A stretch of DNA of 44,578 nt from UBA4716 sp002438865 (GTDB taxonomy: Bacteria > Bacillota > Clostridia > UBA1381): positions 1 through 44,578 of the forward strand of contig CALERO010000042.1 in the NCBI GenBank assembly GCA_937907325.1, read 5' to 3'. A program made the position numbers and the translations under genes. Positions 22,412 to 31,507 of this stretch are shown in pieces. The notes below the pieces were generated by a model. It was not told the DNA's origin, did not search any database, and worked only from the letters and a program-made list of their open reading frames with translations. Within the stretch, counting starts at the first letter, position 1. The number at the start of each line of letters is the position of its first letter.

Positions 22412-23326
22412 TTAATCATTATCAAAAAGTGCTTTTGCAAAGTCATTGGGATCAAACTCCTGCAAGTCGTCTATTCCCTCTCCCACGCCGACAAATTTAA
22501 CCGGTATTTCCTGTTCCTTTGAAATAGAAACCACTATACCGCCTTTTGCCGTGCCGTCAAGCTTTGTAAGCACAATACCCGTGATATTCGCCGCCTCGCC
22601 GAACAGCTTTGCCTGACTTACGGCGTTCTGTCCCGTGGTTGCGTCAAGTACAAGAAGTGTTTCCCTCGAAGAGCCGGGCAGTTCACGGTCTATCACACGA
22701 TTTATTTTTTCAAGCTCTGCCATAAGATTTTTCTTATTATGGAGCCGTCCGGCAGTGTCGCATATGAGTATATCCGCACCACGTGCCTTTGCCGCCGCAC
22801 AGGCGTCAAACACAACGGCGGCAGGATCGCTGTTTTCACGGTGCTTTATTATTTCACAGCCACACCGCTGTGCCCATATATCAAGCTGTTCTATCGCCGC
22901 TGCACGGAACGTATCCGCAGCCGCAAGCATAACCTTATTGCCCGCCTCCTTATAATGTGCGGCAATTTTACCTATACTTGTTGTCTTTCCGACACCGTTT
23001 ACACCTATAACAAGCACCACTGCAGGCTTATTTTCAAGCTTCATTGCAGAATCCTGCTCCGACAATATTTCCGCTATAACGTTTTTAAGCTCGTCCTTTA
23101 CGGCATTGCCGTCAGTAATGTGTTTTAATTTTACCCGTTTTCTCAGTTCCTCGATTATATACATTGAGGTTTCCACGCCCATATCCGCCGTTATGAGCGC
23201 TTCCTCAAGGTTTTCAAACAATTCCTCATCTACTTTCACGAATACGCTGAAAACCTCGTTCACCTTTTCTGTAACGCTTGTGCTGGTCTTTTTCAGACCG
23301 GCTTTTAACTTTTCAAAAAATCCCAT
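22412..23326 (-). CDS. ftsY: Signal recognition particle receptor FtsY
   Basis: The 304-residue SRP GTPase docks SRP-ribosome complexes at the membrane. The N domain (about 1-95) is followed by the G domain: P-loop GVNGVGKTT (108-116), DTFRAAAIEQL, the DTAGR switch and TKLDGTAKGG. The long acidic A region of the E. coli protein is absent, as is normal in Firmicutes. It is the last gene of the minus-strand run, 38 bp after smc, the common rnc-smc-ftsY order. A hairpin-forming GCCGCACAATGCGGC lies in the gap. Confidence 0.97.
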   Translation of the reverse strand: MGFFEKLKAGLKKTSTSVTEKVNEVFSVFVKVDEELFENLEEALITADMGVETSMYIIEELRKRVKLKHITDGNAVKDELKNVIAEILSEQDSAMKLENKPAVVLVIGVNGVGKTTSIGKIAAHYKEAGNKVMLAAADTFRAAAIEQLDIWAQRCGCEIIKHRENSDPAAVVFDACAAAKARGADILICDTAGRLHNKKNLMAELEKINRVIDRELPGSSRETLLVLDATTGQNAVSQAKLFGEAANITGIVLTKLDGTAKGGIVVSISKEQEIPVKFVGVGEGIDDLQEFDPNDFAKALFDND

Positions 23327-23364
23327 TTATATCTCCGTTCCGCCGCACAATGCGGCAAGAAATT

Positions 23365-26300
23365 TTATTTAACCAAGCCTTCCTCGACATCGTCTATCTT
23401 AAGCGACAAAAGCTTTGAAACGCCCTTTTCCTGCATCGTTACGCCGTAGAGGATATTTGCCGCCTCCATAGTTCCTCGTCTGTGGGTTATAACTATAAAC
23501 TGTGTCTGATCCACGTAATTCTTAAGGTATGTGGCAAATCTCGAAACGTTTACGTCATCGAGTGCGGCGTCTATCTCGTCAAGAATACAGAACGGCGTAG
23601 GCTTTACCTTTAAAATCGAGAACAGAAGTGCTATCGCTATAAACGACTTCTCACCGCCCGAATACAGGTTAATATTCTGCAAGCCTTTTCCCGGCAGCTG
23701 TACCTCTATTTCAATACCGCTTTCGAGAATATTTTCGGGATCGGTAAGATACAGCTTTCCACGACCGCCTCCGAACAGTTCACGGAATACATTGCTGAAG
23801 CTTTCGTTTATCAGTCCGAACTGCGTTCCGAAATGCTCCTGCATAAGTTCCTGCATGGAGTCGATTATCTGGTTCAAATCTGCTTTTGATTTTTCCAGGT
23901 CATTTTTCTGCACGCTTAAAAATTCATATCTTTCCTTGACTGCTTTATATTCCTCGATAGCGTCCATATTAACGCTGCCCAAAGCCTTAATACCCGATTT
24001 AAGTTCCGCCAGGTGCTTTGACGCCTCTTTTTCGTTTTCAACCTCCGAGGCTGTTTCCTCTGCCGAAGAATACGTCAGCTCGTATTCTTCCCACAAACGA
24101 TTGAGAATATTTTCACGCTCCATATTAAGCTTAATGCGCTTTGCGTCAACTCTCGACAGTTCCTGCTGTAAATTCAGAAGCTTGTCGGTCAGGTCCTTAT
24201 TGGAGTTTTGTATGCCCTGCAAAGTTTCCACTATCTTTGTTTTTTGCTCGTCTATGGCGCTTATCTGCGTACGGTACTCATCGGACAGCTTTTTAATATC
24301 GCTTATCAGAGTTTCACGCTCTTTTATATCACTTTCAAGTCTTGCAATCTCTGCGCAGATATTTTCCTTATCGGACTCCTTAGCCTTAACCGACTCGTTT
24401 GCCGCATCTATATCCGCACGGATTTGCTCTTTCTGCGACTTTTTAAGATCAATATCCTTCTGCATTGCCGCAAGCTCCATTGTGCGATCCATAATATCTT
24501 TTGAACGGCTTTCCTTTTTCTCGCTTACCTCGCTGTATTCCGTCTCAAGATTTGTGATTTCTTCGCTAAGTGCGTTCGACTCGTTTTCGCACGAGCGCAC
24601 CTCGCTCAAAAGCACCGCAACCTCCTCCGATGATGACGAAAGCTGTTCCGAAATCTGCTCAAGCTCAATTGCATAGTTCTTTTCGGTACTGCCGCCGTCC
24701 TCAACGCTCTTTTTGAGATGCTCGCAGGTATTTTCAAGGCGGAGTATTTCGTCCTCGTACTCACGCAAAAGCGGCACAAACGATGAAAGCTGATTATTTA
24801 CGGTTTTTAATTCATTTTCCGCCTTTTCTTTCTTTTCCTCAATTATGCGCAATTTTGCAGCAGCGTCCGATATTTCCTTTGCAAGCGTTTTTATCTCCGC
24901 CGCACGTGATAAAAATCCGCTCTGCTTATTAACGCTTCCGCCTGCCATTGAACCGCCTGCGTTAAGGGCATCGCCCTCAAGCGTAACGGTTTTAAATCTG
25001 TAGCCGAATTTACGGTTTATCGCAATTGCATTGTCGATATTATCCGCCACTGCAACACGCCCCAAAAGGCTCTTTATAACGCCGTCATATCTTGTGTCGT
25101 ATTTTATCAAATCGCTTGCAATCCCGACATATCCCGTCATTTGGCGGAGTTCTTTTTCATTATCAAGCTTTTTGCCGTGCACCGAGCTTATCGGCAGAAA
25201 CGTTGCTCTGCCCGATGCGGTTTTTCTCAAATATGCGATTGCGGCTTTTGCGTCCTCCTCGGTTTCGACTATAATATTCTGCATTGCGCCGCCGAGCGCC
25301 GTTTCAACTGCGGTTACATATTTTTTATCAACGTCAATAAGTCCCGAAACCGTTCCGTATATCACATTATGCTTAAGCTCGTCCGATTTCAATACCGCTT
25401 TTACGCTCTTTGCAAAGCCGGCATAATCATTTTCCATAGCTTCAAGCATACGCTTTTTTGAATTTTTCGTCTGGTATTCCGCATTTAAGGAGTTATACTC
25501 ACGCACATATCCTGAAATCTCGGAATTTAGTGTTTCCTGTCTTTCACGCTGTAAGGATATGCTCTTGCCGAGCTTTTCTTTCTTTTCACGCTTTTCGGCA
25601 ATCCGCTTTGTATCCTCCTCGATTGCCGCAAGAGTGTTGCTCACACCCTCTTTATGGCTCTTTATTTCAGCCTCAACAGTTTCTCTGCGCTCCAGAAAGC
25701 TTGAACGCAAATTCTCTATACCCGAAATCTTCGCCTTTTTGGAGGCAATCGTATTCATTTTTTCGATTACCTGTGCCTTGCGTTCCTCGATTTTTCGGCT
25801 TAATTCGGACTGTTTTTCCGCAATCTCGTCATTTTCCGCCTGCACGCTGTCAAAATCCACAAGTATGGTCTGCGCTTTTGACTCTATTTCTTTTATATCG
25901 TTTTCCAGTTGTGCTATCTGATTTTCACGTTCGGTATTCTTTTCGCCGACCGATCTTATCTCTCCGTCAATACGGTCGAGCATTGCGTTGCTGTTCTTTA
26001 TGTTATTCTCGGCTATGGAAATTTCCTTTTCGTTTGCCATTCCCTTGGCTTCATTCTCTATAAGGAGATTGTTCTTTTCTGTCTTTTCCTCATCACGCTT
26101 TTTCTGCTCATCATACAGAGAAGTGATTTTTGCCTCGGTTTCTGATTCACGGGAACGCAAATCGGCAAGCTCGCCGTCAACCGACGCATACAGCTTATCC
26201 GCTTCTTCCGCGGCAAGCTTGTTTTTGCCGAGCGTTACCATACTCAGGTTTATATCGAGTGTTTTGTATTCGCCGTAAAGTTCAAGGTATTTTCTTGCCT

Positions 26301-26937
26301 TTTCGGACTGATTTTTCAAAGGATTAAGCTGACCCTCAAGCTCTAGGATTATATCGTTTATTCTTACAAGGTTTTCCTCCGTGCCCGCAAGCTTTTTCTG
26401 TGCCTCGTCCTTTTTGTATTTGTACTTTGATATACCTGCCGCCTCTTCAAACAGACTTCGTCTGTCCTCCGCTTTGGTGGAAAGTATCTGCGATACGTTT
26501 CCCTGTCCGATTATGGAATATCCGTCCCGACCGAGACCCGTATCCATAAAAAGTTCGTGTATATCCTTTAAACGGCAGTTTGCTCTGTTTATCTGGTAAA
26601 CGCTCTCGCCGCTTCTGAAAAGACGGCGTGTTACGATTACTTCATCAAAATTTATATTAAACACATTTGTGCTGTTGTCCAGCACGAGGCTTACCTCCGC
26701 ATAATTGACCGGTTTTCTCGTTTCCGTACCGGCAAAGATGACGTCCTGCATATTGGAACCACGCAGAGATTTTGCGCTCATTTCGCCTATTACCCAGCGT
26801 ATTGCGTCCGAAATATTGCTTTTTCCGCTTCCGTTAGGACCTACTACAGCCGTTGCGCCGTCTACAAATTCAAGCACGGTTTTGTCCGCAAACGACTTAA
26901 ATCCCTGCATTTCAATTCTTTTTAACAGCAAACACAT
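23365..26937 (-). CDS. smc: Chromosome partition protein SMC
   Basis: The 1190-residue SMC ATPase has full length for the family. Walker A is GPNGSGKS (33-40). Two long coiled coils (about 170-500 and 680-1010) flank a hinge with GTVSGLIDV and the glycine-rich LNAGGSMAGGS. The C-terminal head has the signature YSGGEKSFIAIALLF and Walker B FCILDEIDAALDD. It organises and segregates the chromosome with ScpA/ScpB. The ATG at 26937 follows AGAGGTG closely; a TTG two codons on would give the more usual beginning LLKRIEM. Its start overlaps the end of the radical SAM gene by 16 bp. Confidence 0.97.
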   Translation of the reverse strand: MCLLLKRIEMQGFKSFADKTVLEFVDGATAVVGPNGSGKSNISDAIRWVIGEMSAKSLRGSNMQDVIFAGTETRKPVNYAEVSLVLDNSTNVFNINFDEVIVTRRLFRSGESVYQINRANCRLKDIHELFMDTGLGRDGYSIIGQGNVSQILSTKAEDRRSLFEEAAGISKYKYKKDEAQKKLAGTEENLVRINDIILELEGQLNPLKNQSEKARKYLELYGEYKTLDINLSMVTLGKNKLAAEEADKLYASVDGELADLRSRESETEAKITSLYDEQKKRDEEKTEKNNLLIENEAKGMANEKEISIAENNIKNSNAMLDRIDGEIRSVGEKNTERENQIAQLENDIKEIESKAQTILVDFDSVQAENDEIAEKQSELSRKIEERKAQVIEKMNTIASKKAKISGIENLRSSFLERRETVEAEIKSHKEGVSNTLAAIEEDTKRIAEKREKKEKLGKSISLQRERQETLNSEISGYVREYNSLNAEYQTKNSKKRMLEAMENDYAGFAKSVKAVLKSDELKHNVIYGTVSGLIDVDKKYVTAVETALGGAMQNIIVETEEDAKAAIAYLRKTASGRATFLPISSVHGKKLDNEKELRQMTGYVGIASDLIKYDTRYDGVIKSLLGRVAVADNIDNAIAINRKFGYRFKTVTLEGDALNAGGSMAGGSVNKQSGFLSRAAEIKTLAKEISDAAAKLRIIEEKKEKAENELKTVNNQLSSFVPLLREYEDEILRLENTCEHLKKSVEDGGSTEKNYAIELEQISEQLSSSSEEVAVLLSEVRSCENESNALSEEITNLETEYSEVSEKKESRSKDIMDRTMELAAMQKDIDLKKSQKEQIRADIDAANESVKAKESDKENICAEIARLESDIKERETLISDIKKLSDEYRTQISAIDEQKTKIVETLQGIQNSNKDLTDKLLNLQQELSRVDAKRIKLNMERENILNRLWEEYELTYSSAEETASEVENEKEASKHLAELKSGIKALGSVNMDAIEEYKAVKERYEFLSVQKNDLEKSKADLNQIIDSMQELMQEHFGTQFGLINESFSNVFRELFGGGRGKLYLTDPENILESGIEIEVQLPGKGLQNINLYSGGEKSFIAIALLFSILKVKPTPFCILDEIDAALDDVNVSRFATYLKNYVDQTQFIVITHRRGTMEAANILYGVTMQEKGVSKLLSLKIDDVEEGLVK

Positions 26938-27920
26938 CTCACCTCTCTTTTCCTTAGTTTTTCGTCACCGATAACCTTTATTTCTATATTCTCTTTTTTA
27001 AGTATTAAAACATTACTGCGCTTATTTCCCACGGCCTTTGATATTTCGGACGGATTGACAAAAACCTTTGCCCTGTCGCCGCTTTTAAGCTGTTTTCTCA
27101 TAAGATCAAGGTATATTTTGCTTTCCGTCACTTCGCCGAATGCGCTGTGCACGGGACCTGCAACAACAGACCCGTTTTCGCATATTTCATCGGTCGGCTG
27201 AAGTCCTATGCGTATGACGGTTATTCCCGCATTTTCAAACATAAGAAGGAGCGTTTTGCAAAGCTCCGCCGCCCCGTCCACTGTCTGCGGCTTATATTCT
27301 CCCTTTTTATACATTTCCTCAAGGTACGTGTCACGTATCACAAGAGTAGGGTATATTCTTACAAAATCGGGTTTTAAGCGTATAAGCTCATTTGCCGTAT
27401 ATATCGATTTTTCGGGAGTGTCCGACGGAAGTCCCGTCATCATCTGAAGTCCTAATTTAAACGGATACTCTCTTATAAGCCTTACCGCCTCACGCACCGT
27501 ATCGGCGCTGTGTCCTCTGTTTGACGCCTTTAAAACATCGTCTGACATCGACTGAACGCCGAGTTCAATAGTTGTCACACCATATTTTAAAAGATTATCG
27601 AGTATTTCTTTATTTATATAATCGGGGCGTGTCGACAAACGTATCCCCGAAATTTTTCCGCTGTCCTTAAACGGTTTTGCGGCATTCAAAAGTGCCGACT
27701 GCTCATACAGGGGTATTCCCGTAAAACTGCCGCCGAAAAATGCTGTTTCTATAACACAGCCGTCGTTTGGCAGAGTACGCAGATATTTCTCTATCGTTTC
27801 ACGCACATCATCGGGCGTAACCTCGCAAGCCGTACCCGTTATCCGCTTCTGATTACAGAAAACACAATCGAACGGACAGCCTCTGTGCGGAACAAAAACG
27901 GGAATATTATACGTTTTCAT
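26922..27920 (-). CDS. Elp3-like radical SAM protein
   Basis: The ATG at 27920 is preferred, giving 332 residues, because the conserved beginning MKTYNIPVFVPHRG starts there and AGGAAAAGG precedes it. The iron-sulfur motif CPFDCVFC (C15, C19, C22) and the downstream GLQMMTGLPSDT and ELGVQSMSDDVL segments are those of the Elp3/COG1243-type radical SAM group. The acetyltransferase domain of true Elp3 is absent. The gene overlaps rnc by 14 bp and smc by 16 bp, so it is translationally linked. A tRNA-modifying role would fit the family but is not established. Confidence 0.85.
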   Translation of the reverse strand: MKTYNIPVFVPHRGCPFDCVFCNQKRITGTACEVTPDDVRETIEKYLRTLPNDGCVIETAFFGGSFTGIPLYEQSALLNAAKPFKDSGKISGIRLSTRPDYINKEILDNLLKYGVTTIELGVQSMSDDVLKASNRGHSADTVREAVRLIREYPFKLGLQMMTGLPSDTPEKSIYTANELIRLKPDFVRIYPTLVIRDTYLEEMYKKGEYKPQTVDGAAELCKTLLLMFENAGITVIRIGLQPTDEICENGSVVAGPVHSAFGEVTESKIYLDLMRKQLKSGDRAKVFVNPSEISKAVGNKRSNVLILKKENIEIKVIGDEKLRKREVRCVCC

Positions 27921-28605
27921 TTGCCTTTTCCTGCTTCTTCTGTAATTTCTTAAGCGCCATTCTTGCGGCATGCTGTTCGGCATCTTTCTTGCTTTTTCCC
28001 GAACCTCGGCAGATAACCTCTCCGTCAATAAGCACTTCTACCGAAAAGCTCTTGTTATGGTCGGCACCCGTTTCGGCAACGGTATTGTATGTAACCTTGC
28101 CTTTTGTACCGTGCTGCATTTTTTCCTGGAGCATTGTTTTGTAATCCTCGTAGCCGTTACCTGCAAGCACGCTGTCGATGCTGTCATGCATAAGATTAAG
28201 CACCCACTGCTTTGCAAATTCCATACCGGCATCAAGGAATATTGCCGCAAGTACCGCCTCAAAAGCGTCAGATACTATAGACGGTCTCTGGCTTCCGCCG
28301 CTTGCCGCCTCGCCCTTGCCCAAGCGAATGTACTTATTAAGCGAAATCTTCTTCGACATTGCCGCAAGCGATGATTCACATACGAGTGTTGCACGGAACT
28401 TTGAAAGTTCTCCCTCATTAACACCTACCAGGCGCTTAAAAATATGCTCGCTGATTATTACGCTTAGGACGGAATCGCCCAAAAATTCCAGACGCTCGTT
28501 GTCCTGCACCCTATGTTCGTTTGCATACGAGCTGTGAGTCAGTGCCGTTTCCAAAAGTTCTTTGTTTTTAAACTCATATCCGAGTTTTTTTTCAAAAGCA
28601 CGCAT
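27907..28605 (-). CDS. rnc: Ribonuclease III
   Basis: The ATG at 28605 has AAAGGAG upstream and gives 232 residues. The catalytic signature ERLEFLGDSVL lies at 37-47, with the second acidic pair in SDAFEAVLAAIF. A double-stranded RNA-binding domain fills the last 70 residues (DYKTMLQEKMQ...GSGKSKKDAEQHAA). It processes rRNA precursors and structured RNAs in the cytoplasm. A longer reading to 28725 would run into a repeat and has no ribosome site. It is followed by the overlapping radical SAM gene. Confidence 0.96.
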   Translation of the reverse strand: MRAFEKKLGYEFKNKELLETALTHSSYANEHRVQDNERLEFLGDSVLSVIISEHIFKRLVGVNEGELSKFRATLVCESSLAAMSKKISLNKYIRLGKGEAASGGSQRPSIVSDAFEAVLAAIFLDAGMEFAKQWVLNLMHDSIDSVLAGNGYEDYKTMLQEKMQHGTKGKVTYNTVAETGADHNKSFSVEVLIDGEVICRGSGKSKKDAEQHAARMALKKLQKKQEKANENV

Positions 28606-28691
28606 CTGTATCTCCTTTCTTGTAACAGAAAATGTTTGGTTTTTAAATGTTTGCGGTATTGGTAAGCGTTTGCGTATTTGCAAAACCATAC

Positions 28692-28779
28692 GCTGTAGGG
28701 CAGGGGCTTGCTCCTGCCGAAACACCCTCTATGCAGGATATTGTTTCGGGTCGATGAGGGCATCGACCCCTACCGATGC
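28692..28779 (+). repeat. Dispersed intergenic repeat, copy 1
   Basis: The ends are a GGGCAGGGGCTTGCTCCTGCC hairpin-forming block and a GGTCGATGAGGGCATCGACC block joined by a variable middle. The same unit occurs in reverse orientation at 40124-40205. It lies in the rnc-fabF gap, which has no gene between 28606 and 29124. Confidence 0.8.
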
Positions 28780-28911
28780 AATCCGCCTATATAACCACAA
28801 ACGGGCTGCGAAAAAACTTTGCTCCGATTTTATCGGTCAAAGCAAGGTTTTTCACAGCCTTTGATTTTATTTTTGCGCCGTTAGTGTAGTTTATTTCAAA
28901 AGTATTATGCA

Positions 28912-28987
28912 GTGAGTTTCGTTCGTAATTCAAGAATTTTTCTCCTTTTTTCATTCTTGAATGGTCTGACTCAAAAGCGCCAACCGC
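28912..28987 (+). repeat. 76-bp direct repeat, copy 1
   Basis: Nearly identical to 29057-29132, 145 bp away. It contains the hairpin ATTCAAGAAT/ATTCTTGAAT. Copy 2 reaches into the last codons of fabF, so copy 1 carries a remnant of the fabF 3' end. Confidence 0.85.
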
Positions 28988-29030
28988 TGCGGGCAGATGA
29001 TTTTGAAGGCAGAACGGACGAAACGAGCCC

Positions 29031-29052
29031 GACGGCGTATGTGTATACTCCG
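29031..29052 (+). repeat. 22-bp word shared with the repeat upstream of sigK
   Basis: GACGGCGTATGTGTATACTC plus CG occurs here and, reversed, at 39320-39341. It lies between the two 76-bp repeats. Confidence 0.75.
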
Positions 29053-29056
29053 AGCG

Positions 29057-29132
29057 GTGAGTTTCGTTCGTAATTCAAGAATTTTTCTCTTTTTTTCATT
29101 CTTGAATGGTCTGACTCAAAAGCATCAACCGC
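29057..29132 (+). repeat. 76-bp direct repeat, copy 2, reaching into the fabF stop
   Basis: See 28912-28987; only a few bases differ. The stem-loop just after the fabF stop (minus strand) may serve as its terminator or as an RNA-stabilising element. Confidence 0.85.
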
Positions 29133-30363
29133 AATACTTTTTGAGGATTATTGTTGCATTATGCCCGCCAAATCCGAGCGAGTTTGACATTGCGTAATCC
29201 ACGTTTTGAACACGTCCCTCATTCGGAACAATATCAAGATCGCAATCGGGGTCGGGGTTTTTATAATTTATCGTTGCCGGAATATATCCTTCGGAAATAG
29301 CCTTTGCGCATACTATTGCCTCAACTGCGCCTGCCGCTCCGAGCATATGCCCCGTCATTGATTTTGTAGAACTTACCGCAAGCTTGTATGCGGCGTCACC
29401 GAAGGTCTTTTTAATTGCCTCGGTTTCAAACTGATCGTTGTACTTTGTAGATGTGCCGTGAGCATTTATATAATCTATCTTATCGGGCGTTATGCCGGCG
29501 TCATCGAGCGCCATCTGCATTGCCATTGCTCCGCCTTCGCCGCCCGGTACGGGGCTTGTGATATGATATGCGTCGTCCGTTGCGCCGTATCCCACAAGCT
29601 CGCATATGATATTTGCTCCCCTGTTTTTTGCATGTTCAAGCTCCTCAAGTACCAAAAAGCCTGAGCCTTCGCTTAAAACAAATCCGTCACGTTCTGCGTC
29701 AAACGGTCTTGATGCGTGTTTGGGGTCGTCATTATTGGTTGACATTGCTTTCATATTGCAAAATCCCGCAAAAGCCGTTGGTGAAACGGTTGCCTCTGCG
29801 CCGCCTGCGATAACAACGTCACAGTCGCCGTACTGTATATGTCTGAAAGCCTCGCCTATTGAGTGAGTGCTTGACGCACAAGCCGTTACGACGTTCAGAT
29901 TAACACCCTTTGCGCCGAATTTAACAGCTATATTGCAAGCGGCAATATTTGAAATCATCATCGGTATAAAGAACGGGCTTACACGTCCGGGGCCTTTCTC
30001 CATAAGGTTTGTGTGCTGATCCTCAAATGTGCTTATACCGCCTATTCCCGAGCCTGTTATAACGCCGACTTTCCAAGGATTTTCCTTGCTCATATCAAGT
30101 CCCGAATTTTTCACTGCCTCGGTTGCTGCAATCATCGCATACTGTGCGTACTTGTCCATTTTGCGGACTTCTTTTCTGTCAATATAGTCCTCTACGTTGA
30201 GGTTTTTTACCTCGCCGGCTATTTGCGTTTTATATCCGGAAGCGTCAAAATGCGTTACCTTATCAATTCCGCAGACGCCGTCTTTTATCGACTGCCAGAA
30301 AGTTTCTGCATCGTTACCTATAGGAGTAACCGCACCTATTCCCGTTACTGCTATTCTTCTCAT
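29125..30363 (-). CDS. fabF: 3-oxoacyl-ACP synthase II
   Basis: The 412-residue condensing enzyme extends acyl-ACP with malonyl-ACP. The catalytic triad is visible: C162 in TACASS, H302 in NAHGTST and H339 in SMTGHMLG. The length is normal. It is the last fatty-acid gene of the operon, 95 bp after acpP; the gap holds a GC-rich hairpin (CGCCGCAGAGCGGCG near 30428). After it, 76-bp repeats separate the fatty-acid genes from rnc. Confidence 0.97.
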   Translation of the reverse strand: MRRIAVTGIGAVTPIGNDAETFWQSIKDGVCGIDKVTHFDASGYKTQIAGEVKNLNVEDYIDRKEVRKMDKYAQYAMIAATEAVKNSGLDMSKENPWKVGVITGSGIGGISTFEDQHTNLMEKGPGRVSPFFIPMMISNIAACNIAVKFGAKGVNLNVVTACASSTHSIGEAFRHIQYGDCDVVIAGGAEATVSPTAFAGFCNMKAMSTNNDDPKHASRPFDAERDGFVLSEGSGFLVLEELEHAKNRGANIICELVGYGATDDAYHITSPVPGGEGGAMAMQMALDDAGITPDKIDYINAHGTSTKYNDQFETEAIKKTFGDAAYKLAVSSTKSMTGHMLGAAGAVEAIVCAKAISEGYIPATINYKNPDPDCDLDIVPNEGRVQNVDYAMSNSLGFGGHNATIILKKYCG

Positions 30364-30458
30364 AAGCTTACCTCCGTATTTATATATAGGCCATCGCCTG
30401 TAATTTCAATTAAATCGGTTGTTTGGGGAACGCCGCAGAGCGGCGCTCCCATCGTTAT

Positions 30459-30689
30459 TTACGCATTTTCCTTTATATAGTTTACTGCGTCACCGACAGT
30501 GCTGATTTTTTCAGCCTGGTCATCGGGTATTTCAAGATTAAATTCTGTTTCAAGACCCATTATCAATTCAACAATGTCCAACGAATCTGCACCCAAATCG
30601 TCAACAAAAGAAGCATCCATCGTTACGGCGCTCTCGTCAACACCAAGCAGGTCAACCACAACGGCTTTTACCTTTTCAAATTCCTCCAT
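30459..30689 (-). CDS. acpP: Acyl carrier protein
   Basis: The 76-residue acidic carrier protein has the phosphopantetheine attachment serine S36 in LGADSLDIVEL. GGAGG precedes the ATG. It carries growing acyl chains for the Fab enzymes around it. It lies between fabG (58 bp upstream) and fabF, and the high translation signal fits its expected abundance. Confidence 0.97.
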   Translation of the reverse strand: MEEFEKVKAVVVDLLGVDESAVTMDASFVDDLGADSLDIVELIMGLETEFNLEIPDDQAEKISTVGDAVNYIKENA

Positions 30690-30747
30690 TCCGGCACCTC
30701 CTTTCAGTGATGTGTAATATATTTACATTGAAATATATACTATTATA

Positions 30748-31494
30748 TTACATTAACAGTCCGCCGTCAACATTTATTACCTGACCGGTAACATAATTTG
30801 ACATATCAGACGCCAAAAATGCCGCAACGTCCGCTATCTGCTCGGGTTTTCCGAACTCCGAAAGCGGTACTGCCGCTAAGTATTTTGCTTTTGTATCATC
30901 ATCAAGCTTATCGGTCATAGCCGAGGCTATAAATCCCGGCGCAACCGCATTACAGCGGATTTTTCTTGACGCAAATTCCTTTGCCGTTGTCTTGGTAAGT
31001 CCGATAAGACCTGCCTTTGACGCCGAATAATTTGCCTGTCCGGGATTGCCCATAATTCCCACGACTGACGTTATGTTTATTATAGAGCCGCTTCTCTGCT
31101 TCATCATCGGTCTTGCGGCGGCTTTTATGCAGTTAAACGCTCCCTTAAGGTTTATGTCAAGAACAAGATCCCAGTCCTCCTCCGACATACGGAGCATTAA
31201 GCCGTCACGTGTTATTCCGGCATTGTTTACAAGTATATCTATTTTTCCGAATTCCTTTACCGTTGTGTCGATAAGATTTTTCACATCATCGGCATTTCTC
31301 ACATCGCCTTTTACGACTATGGATTTAACGCCGAGCTTTTTTATCTCCTCACACGTTTCCTCGGCATATTCCGACTGCGGAATATCGTTTATGACTATAT
31401 CCGCACCGAGCGACGCAAATTTCATTGCGATTGCCTTGCCTATTCCTCTGCCGCTGCCTGTTATTACGGCTGTTTTTCCCTCAAGAAGTTTCAT
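30748..31494 (-). CDS. fabG: 3-oxoacyl-ACP reductase
   Basis: The 248-residue short-chain dehydrogenase is NADPH-dependent. The Rossmann motif is GSGRGIG (13-19), NNAG is at about 90-93, and the catalytic residues are S143, Y156 and K160 (YSASK). The C-terminal INVDGG is typical. It reduces 3-oxoacyl-ACP in the elongation cycle. It follows fabD after 13 bp in the operon. Confidence 0.96.
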   Translation of the reverse strand: MKLLEGKTAVITGSGRGIGKAIAMKFASLGADIVINDIPQSEYAEETCEEIKKLGVKSIVVKGDVRNADDVKNLIDTTVKEFGKIDILVNNAGITRDGLMLRMSEEDWDLVLDINLKGAFNCIKAAARPMMKQRSGSIINITSVVGIMGNPGQANYSASKAGLIGLTKTTAKEFASRKIRCNAVAPGFIASAMTDKLDDDTKAKYLAAVPLSEFGKPEQIADVAAFLASDMSNYVTGQVINVDGGLLM

Positions 31495-31507
31495 AAACTT
31501 ATCCTCC

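Noticed and set aside
23531..26599. Several long plus-strand frames opposite smc.
   Set aside because: They mirror the coding sequence of a complete SMC protein and show no independent translation signals.
28605..28725. Longer N-terminus for RNase III.
   Set aside because: The extension overlaps the dispersed repeat region, has no ribosome site and is not family-like; AAAGGAG precedes the ATG at 28605.
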